From assembly GCF_030445035.2 (NCBI RefSeq), contig NC_080702.1:30193843-30257842 (forward strand): a stretch of 64,000 bases of DNA, read 5' to 3'. Of the stretch, positions 56,591-64,000 are shown in pieces. How positions within the stretch are numbered: position 1 is the first letter of the stretch; the number at the start of each line of letters is the position of its first letter. Both the position numbers and the translations under genes were made by a program. This stretch comes from Dasypus novemcinctus (lineage: Eukaryota; Chordata; Mammalia; Cingulata; Dasypodidae). The notes below the pieces were generated by a model. It saw nothing but the letters and a program-made list of their open reading frames with translations. It searched no databases and was not told the DNA's origin.

Positions 56591-57985
56591 TTCCATTTTT
56601 TTAAAATTTTAATTATTTATTTATTATTATTTTTTAAAAATTACATAAAAAAATGAGGTCCCATTCAACCCCACCGCCCCCACCCCCACTCCCTTCACTC
56701 CCCCCACAGCAACACTCTCTCCCATCATCATGACACATCCATTGCACCTGGTAAGTTCATCTCTGAGCATCACTGCACCCCATAGTCAATGGTCCACATC
56801 ATAGCTCAGACTCTCTCACGTTCCATTCAGTGGGCCCTGGGGGGATCTACAGTGTCCTGTAATTGTCCGTGAAGCACTATCCAGGACAACTCCATGTCCC
56901 GAAAACACCTCCACATCTCATCTCTTCCTCCCATTCCCCAAACCCAGCAGCCCCCATGGCTACCGTTCCCACACCCATTCCACATTTTCTCTGTGGACAT
57001 TGGATTGGTTGTGTCCATTGCACACCTATGTCAAGTGAGGGCTTAGATTCCACATGGGTACTGGATGCACTCCTCCCGCTTCTAGTTGTAGACACTCTAG
57101 GCTCCATGCTGTGGTGGTTGACCTTCTTCAACTCCATGTTAGCTGAGTGGAGTAAGTCCAATAAATCAAAGTGTAGGAGCTGAAGTCTGTTGAGGCTCTG
57201 GGCCTGGGTGTCATATTATCAGTCCAGAGATTCAAATCCCCTACATATATCTTAAACCCAGCACCGACTACAATTCCAATAAAGTAGCATGCAAGTCTTG
57301 TGAAAAGAGATCCCCTCTGAGTCCAATTCCATCATGCAGAAACACCAGCTCCAAAGAAGGGCCATCTGTCATGGCAGTGAACCCCTTCTGCCATGACCAC
57401 AGAACCTGTGGGTCTCTTTATCCCTCAAAAGAACCAATACCTGGGGTTGTATCTACTTTATCTGTCTCTTAGACTCTGTTCAGTTGTACATAGGGGTATT
57501 CCTTCTGACAACCTCCAGACTCTTTTTTAGAGACTCACAGCCTTATAATCTCATTTCTCCTTTCCATTTCCCCCTTACATTAGGTCAAACAGCTTCCCGA
57601 AGTCATGTTATTATATGTAGACAGGGATATTCTGCTGTTCCGCATTGAATCTTTAATTCAAGGTCATTTTCTAGTTGCTTCTTCAGCTGGTATGTGGTAG
57701 TGATCCCTCGGTGCCAGGGAGGCTCATCCCCGGGTGTCGTGTCCCACGCTGGGGGGAATGCACTGCATCTACATGCTGAGTTTGGCTGTGAGAGTGGCCA
57801 CATTTGAGTAACATGAATGCTGTCAGGAGGAAGCCCCCAGGCACAATGCTACTCTAGGCCTTGTTCTTATTGCAGGTGTATAGGCTCAAAAGTGTAGCCA
57901 TTAGTATCAAGAGCCCACCCACTGTTGGGCCCTCCTTCCTTCCTGGTTCTTGCCGTTGCACCTGGAGGATTGCCGCTGCTCTCCC
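56591..57985 (-). repeat. L1 3' UTR, reverse arm of an inverted pair
   Basis: From the T/A-rich tail at ~56,600 it runs to 'cacctggaggattgccgctgctctccc'. It shares with the arm at 58,615 the junction 'tgtccacagagaaaatgtgg', where other copies have ~75 more bases. Confidence 0.88.
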
Positions 57986-58229
57986 ACCTTTTTCATTTTT
58001 GAGTTGGGTTGGAGAGGAGGAGCTTTGGGAAAATGGGAATCACGGAGTGATTTTTAAGCAGGTCGGGTGGTATTATGGCTTTGTGTTTTGGCAAGTTTTT
58101 TTGGATGTTCTGTGGATTGGAGGAGGTAGGAGTGAATATGGGGGGGCCAGTTTGGATGATAATCCAGGCAGAGCTGATGTAGTTTTGGAGCATCTCCTGG
58201 GTCACCTCCTGCTTTTATTCTTACTCCAC

Positions 58230-58570
58230 TTACTCTCAACCCAGCAGCCAGAGTTAGCTTTCCAAACACAGCACACTTTATATCACTTCCCTGCTTAAAA
58301 CCCTTCCAAGGTGCTTCATTGCACTTAGGATAAAAACTAAACTTCCTATGATGGTTGACAAGCCCTAAATAAACTGCCTTCATTTACATGTTTAATCTCA
58401 TTTACCATGATTCTCCTCTTAACTCTGTAAGCAGCAGCCACGGTGGTCTTCTCTTTGTTCCTTGAGCACATCGAGTTCTTTCCTATCTCAGGACCTTTGC
58501 ATGTGCCATCCCCTCTGCCTCAGGACCTTTGCACATGCCATCCTCTTATTCTCCAATCCTTTCCCCCTTA
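58230..58570 (+). repeat. LINE-2 3' fragment
   Basis: 'ccctgcttaaaacccttccaagg', 'ggataaaaactaaacttcc' and 'ctcaggacctttgcacatgcc' occur in the order of the L2 3' end. The last phrase occurs twice (58,487 and 58,520), a local duplication. Confidence 0.75.
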
Positions 58571-58614
58571 AACTTGACATTGTTATGGGATTTTGTCTAG
58601 GTTCTTGTGGGTTC

Positions 58615-59890
58615 CTGATACCAATGGCTATGCTTTTGAGGCTATACATCTGCAATAAGAACAAGGCCTAGCATAGCACTGTGCCTGGGAGTTTCCTCCT
58701 GACAGCCTTCATGTTACTCAAATGTGGCCACTCTCACAGCCAAACTCAGCATGTAGATTCAGTGCATTCCCCTCAACGTGGGACATGACACCCGGGGATG
58801 AGCCTCCCTGGCACCGAGGGATCACTACCACATACCAGCTGAAGATGCAACTAGAAAATGACCTTGAATTAAAGGTTCAATATGGATCAGCAGAATATCC
58901 CTGTCTACATATAATAACATGACTTCAAAATGCTGTTTGACCTAATATAAGGGGGAAATGGAAAGGAGAAATGAGATTATAAGGCTATGAGTCTCTAAAA
59001 AAGAGTCTGGAGGTTGTCAGAAGGAATGCCCTTATGCACAACTGAGCAGAGTCTAAGAGACAGATAAAGTAGATACAACCCCAGGTATTGGTTCTTCTGA
59101 GGGATAAAGAGACCCACGGGTTCTATGGTCATGGCAGAAGGGGTTCACTGCCATGGCAGATGGCCCTTCTTTGGAGCTGGTGTTTCTACATGATGGAACT
59201 GAACTCGGAGGGGATCTCTTCCCACAAGACTTGCATGCTACTTTATTGGAATTGTAGTTGGTGTAGATATATTTAGAGGATTTGAATCTCTGGACTGATA
59301 ATATGACACCCAGGCCCAGAGCCTCAACAGACTTCAGCTCCTACACTTTGATTTATTGGACTGACCCCACTCAGCTAACATGGAGTTGAAGAAGGTCAAC
59401 CACCACACCATGGAGCCTAGAGTGTCTACAACTGAAAGCAGGAGGAGTGCATCCAGTATCCATGTGGAATCTAAGCCCCCACTTGACATAGATGTGCAAT
59501 GGACACAGCCAATCCAATGTCCACAGAGAAAATGTGGAATGGGTGTGGGAAGGGTAGCCACGGTGGCTGCTGGGTTTGGGGAATGGGAGGAAGAGATGAG
59601 AGGTGGAGGCGTTTTCGGGACGTGGAGTTGTCCTGGGTGGTGCTTCACGGACATTTACAGGACATTGTAGACCCCCCAGGGCCCACTGGATGGAACGGGG
59701 GAGAGTGTGGGCTATGATGTGGACCATTGACTACGGGGTGCAGTGATGCTCAGAGATGTACTTACTGGGTGCAATGGATGTCTCATGATGATGGGAGAGA
59801 GTGTTGCTGTGGGGGGAGTGGGGGGTGGGGGCGGTGGGGTTGATTGGGACCTCATATTTTTTGAATGTAATTCGTAAAAATAAATAATTT
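58615..59890 (+). repeat. L1 3' UTR, forward arm of an inverted pair
   Basis: It starts 'ctgataccaatggctatgc' and ends 'gggacctcatattttttgaatg' with an A-rich tail. It is the mirror of 56,591-57,985 across ~630 bp. Confidence 0.88.
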
Positions 59891-59924
59891 TAATTAAAAA
59901 AATGCTGGAGAAATGAATTTTAAG

Positions 59925-60335
59925 AACACATCAGGTGACTTAGGCCCATAATTTATTCAGTTAGGGAGGGAAGAGAAATGGGAGAAAATAACCGATCAGG
60001 AGTCCCAGGTAGAGAGGAAGGGGCTGAAAAGTGGTAAAGAGGGCTGATTTACAGGCTATAATTTCCATTTATGGGTTATAAATACTCAGGTTTTACTTGT
60101 GTGGTGATCCAAGCAGGGGAGAGGCAGCAGGAATCCAGTTTTATTTACAAGATAGCACAAGAGAGAGGAAGAGAGCTCATTCAAGCCCTGCACCTGCTTT
60201 TGAACTGTTAACTCTCCCACCCCTTTGCTAATGGCAGGGGAGGAGCTCCTGCTGTTTATTGCTTTGATTGCTTATTTTCCCCATCAATCTCCCAGGGGAG
60301 CCCAATGATAAAGTCCTTAGGGAATATCCGGGGCT
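59925..60335. repeat. Dispersed repeat X, third copy
   Basis: 'cataatttattcagttagggagggaag ... attgcttattttccccatcaatctcccagg' matches the blocks at 16,105 and 27,500. It is outside the segmental duplication, so the repeat is interspersed. Confidence 0.6.
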
Positions 60336-60782
60336 TCTCCTGGCTTCCATAAGAAGTCTTCTTCTGAGTGGCAGGATCTTGGGGTGGGTCTCCCAGCAGC
60401 CTTCTTGAGGTCTTATGTCCACGTGGACTTCTTGCCAGGCTCCAGATCCATCTGTTAATCCCCTATCTTGCTAGCCTGCTTAAGCATGTCCGTCTCCTCC
60501 TTCTGTTTCAGGTGAATGCCCCAAACCCAGTTCTTCAGACAGGACTTCCCTCACCTGCCCATTGAAAGGAAGTCCTGCCCAGTTACCCCTGTCACTTCAC
60601 CCTGTTGATATTCTTCCATGCATGGTCCCTATCTGTGGTTATTGCATTTTTTGTTTGTTTGTTTCTGGTATGTTTTCCTTCTAGAATGTAAACTGTATGG
60701 TGGTTCCTGATCTGTATTGCTTCCCATGGTATCACTGCTGAGTGAATAAACTAATGGATAGATTTTAAAAATAAAAAAACTG
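60336..60782. other. Unassigned non-coding sequence
   Basis: No exon or known repeat is seen. It may be the continuation of repeat X or of an old element. Confidence 0.35.
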
Positions 60783-61200
60783 GAAAGTGGATGTGGCTCA
60801 CCTGATAGAGTGTCCGCCTACCACATGGGAGGTCCAGGGTTGAAATCCATGTCTTCCTGACCCGTGTGGAGCTGGCCCAGGTGCAGTGCTGATGCACGCA
60901 AGGAATGTCGTGCCACGCAGGGGTGTTCCTCACATAGGGGAGCCCCATGTGCAAAGAGTCGGCCCTGTAATGTGGACCACCCCGTGTGAAAACTGCAGCC
61001 TGCCCAGGAGTGGTGCCTCACACATGGAGAGTTGATACAGCAAGATGACGCAACAAAAAGAGACACAGATTCCCATGGCCGCCGACAAGAATGCAAATGG
61101 ACACAGAAGAACACACAGCGAATGGACAGAGAGAGCAGACAACTGGCGGGGCTGGGGGGAAGGGCAGAGGAAAAAAGAAAATAAATCTATAAAAATAAAA
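60783..61200 (+). repeat. DAS-type SINE, diverged
   Basis: The head 'agtggatgtggctcacctgatagagtgtcc' and 'ggtccagggttgaaatcc' keep degenerate A and B boxes; the body matches the copy at 31,882; the tail is 'aaaataaatctataaaaataaa'. Confidence 0.88.
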
Positions 61201-61374
61201 TAAAAAAAATTAGAATCTGTAGGAGGGGAGAGGAAGGAGTTACCTCCTGTCTTTTTGGCTTTGGCAACTGGGTGGATGGCAAGGATATTGTGCTACAGAG
61301 AAGGAAAATCAGGTTTTGTTTTGGGGGGAAAGACAGACTTCAGTTTCAGATAGGTTGATTTTGAGGTGCTTTGA

Positions 61375-62000
61375 TTTTTTTTTTTTACCATTTATTGGCA
61401 TTTTTATTCGATATTTCCAAATATAAAAAAAGTTCAAGATGCTTACACCAATTATCTCCAATGAGACCAAGCAAAGCATGTGTACAACAATGGTTTCCTC
61501 CCCACTTGAGTGTTGCTCCTTTATACAACGATGTGATCAACAGAAGACCAAATGGCAGGTGCTTGGAAAATATCACCTGTTTTCGAAACATGCAGGACAG
61601 TTTCTACCTCCTGTCTGCAAGTGTTCATTTACAATATATTAGTGCTTTTATGCTTTTTTTTTTTTAATTCGGGAGGCACATGGCACTGAAGATTATAGCT
61701 ACCCAACTTTATCTGCCTTCCCCAGAGAAAGCACAAACGATGCTCCCAACACTACAAACTTTGGAGGGTTGAGAGAGCAGATGTTATTTGTAGAGATTCA
61801 ATCAGTTAGCTTGAAAATGTTGACTTTTTCTCTTAATAAAACACATTTCATTAGGGTCTTTCCTCTAATTATGTTAGATTGGGTTCCAGAAGAACTCTCC
61901 ATGAATTTAAAGTGTGACAACTGTAAACTCCTCTGTTGCAATATACAAATCAAAGACCTGTAAACTTTATTAGTTGCATAGACTAAGACAGTTGTTTGCT
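61375..62000 (-). mobile_element. Processed retrocopy of an mRNA 3' UTR
   Basis: On the minus strand the sequence ends 'cgaataaaaatgccaataaatggt' and then a 12-base A run, i.e. two poly-A signals and a poly-A tail. No frame of note runs through it, so it appears to be 3'-UTR only. The 5' end is unclear (somewhere before ~62,100) and I do not recognise the parent gene. An internal T/A run (61,655-61,667) may be part of the transcript. Confidence 0.55.
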
Positions 62001-62104
62001 AAATGGTACTGTAGAAAATCCTGACACAAGGGGTACTCGTTAGTGGAAATGTTTCTGACAAATGGATATTGCATGACAATATTTACAGGCTAACTTTTTC
62101 TTCT

Positions 62105-62151
62105 TTTAAGATTTATTTTATTTATTTATCACTTCCTCCTTGTTGTTTGTG
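62105..62151 (-). repeat. SINE tail scrap
   Basis: 'ttttaagatttattttatttatttatc' is the reverse A-rich tail seen on reverse DAS-type SINEs here. The body is missing and L1 follows at once. Confidence 0.5.
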
Positions 62152-64000
62152 GTCATGTTATTATATGTAGACAGGGATATTCTGCTGATCCGTATTGAAC
62201 CTTTAATTCAAGGTCATTTTCTAGTTGCATCTTCAGCTAGTATGTGGTAGTGGTCCCTTGGTGCCAGGGAGGCTCATCCCCGGGTGTCATGTCCTTCGCT
62301 GGGGGGAATGCACTGCATCTGCATGATGAATTTGGCTGTGAGAGTGGCCACATTTGAGTAACATGAAGGCTGTCAGGAGGAAACTCCCAGGCACAGTGCT
62401 ACTCTAGGCCTTGTTCTTATTGCAGGTGTACAGGCTCAGAAGCATAGTGATTAGTATCAGGAGCCCACTGTTGGGCCCTCCTTCCTTCCTGGTTCTTGCC
62501 ATTGCACCTGGGGGACTGCCGCTGCTCCTCCAGGGTCCACGACAGTGACCCCCCGGCCAGGGGCCCGGTACTCCCCCAGCTGTTGTTTTTAATTGTTTCC
62601 ACTATGAGTATATCTAGACATTACTATATACCCTGGGCATATGCCCTGTATAACTCCCTGTCAACCCTATATATCCTGTCAATAACATCTTATATCAGTA
62701 TTCCTCCGCTGCCATTGTTGAACCACTCTGTGATCCTAAACTTCCTGTAAAGTGAATCCCAACAAATTGTCAGCTTCACAAGAGTCTTAGATCACCGAAA
62801 TTCATATATACAATATACAGTACTTCCCCAGATCCACCATAAAACCTTTTCCCTTCCGCAGTGATAATCTTTTAACTTATTCATATCATATTTCCTGAAA
62901 CTGATGTAGAGATTCTGAGACAATAGCTTTCAAACAAGGTGACAGCTGTACTTACTATGTGGTCCATACTTTAGGTTGTACAGTTTTCTGAATTTTTTAG
63001 TTATCCTATGTTTTGCCTTATGGTTTACATTATTAGTCTGTCGTCCCCTATATGTTTTTGGTATAATATTACATGTTTTATATTCATCCTCGTGTACTCT
63101 CACAAAACTCCTCTCTTGCCCCCATATTTACCTTGGTTCCATCCATTCCACATCCATTTTCCCCTCCCCTTGGGGCCCACAACACCAGCCAATCTCCATT
63201 TCCCAAGAAGCCATGTCCAGAGATACTTGCAGCAGTATTCAGGGCCTGACTTTCTCAACTGCCCTGTTGCCCTGGGAGTCATCCTTTCTCACGAGAGATA
63301 CAGTTCTCTCTATTTGACGGCATTAGTCTACTCCAGGATGTGGGTCCACCCCAACTCTCACTTCTTGGATCTCTTCCCAATGGTACTACCCACCTTGGCA
63401 TAATGAGCCTTCAGCTATTCCCCTGGAGTCCTTCCCGCATCAGACCATACCCCCTGAGCATCCTAAACAGGTAACCCTCCTACTTATACTTTGATACGAG
63501 TTTCTCAACATTTTGTTCTCAACAAACACCTGACACTCTCCCATGTTCGTGTGTTGCCCCTCCCTCCCCCCATTTTTTGGATAATATTACCCCTCTGCCC
63601 ATCCCCAGCCCCCCTCCAACCCACAAAGCCCCATCCGAAGGCAACCCCTTGCCCCCATTTTGTCCCTTCTTTGTGCTCATACTTACCGCCAGCTCATCAC
63701 AGATTCCCCCCCGGCAGACGTTAACTCACATCCTTCCTCCACCCCCCGATTTCCTGTAAGCCTCTTTTCCACACTCTAGCTCTCTGAGGCAGTTTGCTTA
63801 TTTCATATCATAGAGGTCATGTAGTATTTGTCCTTCAATGCCTGGGTTGCTTCACTCAACATAAGGTTCTCAAGATTCATCCATGTTATCACGTGTGATT
63901 GTAGTGTATTTGTTCTTACAGCTGAGTAGTATTCCATTGTGTGTATATACCACATTTTATTGATCCACTCGTCTGTTGATGGACATTTGGATTGATTCCA
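62152..64000 (-). repeat. L1 (3' UTR into ORF2 end) running off the window
   Basis: It corresponds to 45,566-47,540 of the full-length L1, from 'catgttattatatgtagacaggg' to 'ggacatttggattgattcca'. The last ~1 kb of 3' UTR and the poly-A are missing at its left side. The body continues past 64,000. Confidence 0.92.

Overview
The window is mammalian genomic DNA. It is most likely from an armadillo (Dasypus, Xenarthra), because it carries several copies of the tRNA-derived DAS-type SINE and many copies of one L1 lineage with a very long (~2.9 kb) G-rich 3' UTR. There is no bacterial-style gene packing. Almost every long ORF outside the features named below is a by-product of repeats.

The only host gene I can support is on the minus strand. 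It is the 5' part of an adhesion-GPCR of the ADGRE (EMR/CD97) family, closest in my reading to ADGRE3 (or ADGRE4). The start exon is at ~37.4 kb, the rest of the signal peptide at ~28.0 kb, EGF module 1 at ~26.5 kb and EGF module 2 at ~23.6 kb. All exon junctions are phase 1 with good splice sites. The stalk, GAIN and 7TM exons would lie beyond the left edge.

The block holding signal exon + EGF1 + EGF2 (23.5-34.2 kb, copy B) exists a second time, in direct orientation, at 8.9-22.2 kb (copy A). The downstream copy A has a mutated donor on the signal-peptide exon and on EGF2, but its EGF1 exon is intact and in phase. The two copies are separated by a 1.3-kb L1 fragment that lacks its 3' tail. 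Copy-specific insertions (a 3.2-kb L1 in A; a SINE and a 204-bp retrocopy in B) give a relative chronology.

There are two endogenous retroviruses. (1) At 1.5-4.4 kb, minus strand and sense to ADGRE, a 405-bp TGTTG...CAACA LTR follows an uninterrupted ~712-codon gammaretrovirus-type env with CWLC, CX6CC, an immunosuppressive-domain-like segment, a membrane anchor and an unusual Arg-rich leader. No gag, pol or 5' LTR is visible beside it. (2) At 37.6-55.9 kb, plus strand and antisense to ADGRE, an old class I provirus with a tRNA-Phe-type primer binding site keeps both LTRs and broken gag, pol and env remnants. Its 5' LTR lies ~200 bp upstream of the ADGRE start codon.

Inside the second provirus is a double L1 nest: an older 5'-truncated L1 with its own target-site duplication is split by a full-length ~9.7-kb L1 (44,489-54,189). 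The young L1 shows paired YY1-type motifs at its 5' end, tandem monomer-like units with GC boxes in the 5' UTR, broken ORF1 and ORF2, and a ~2.9-kb 3' UTR. The right end (56-64 kb) is repeats only: an inverted pair of L1 3' UTRs around an L2 fragment, a SINE, a processed 3'-UTR retrocopy and another L1 running off the window.
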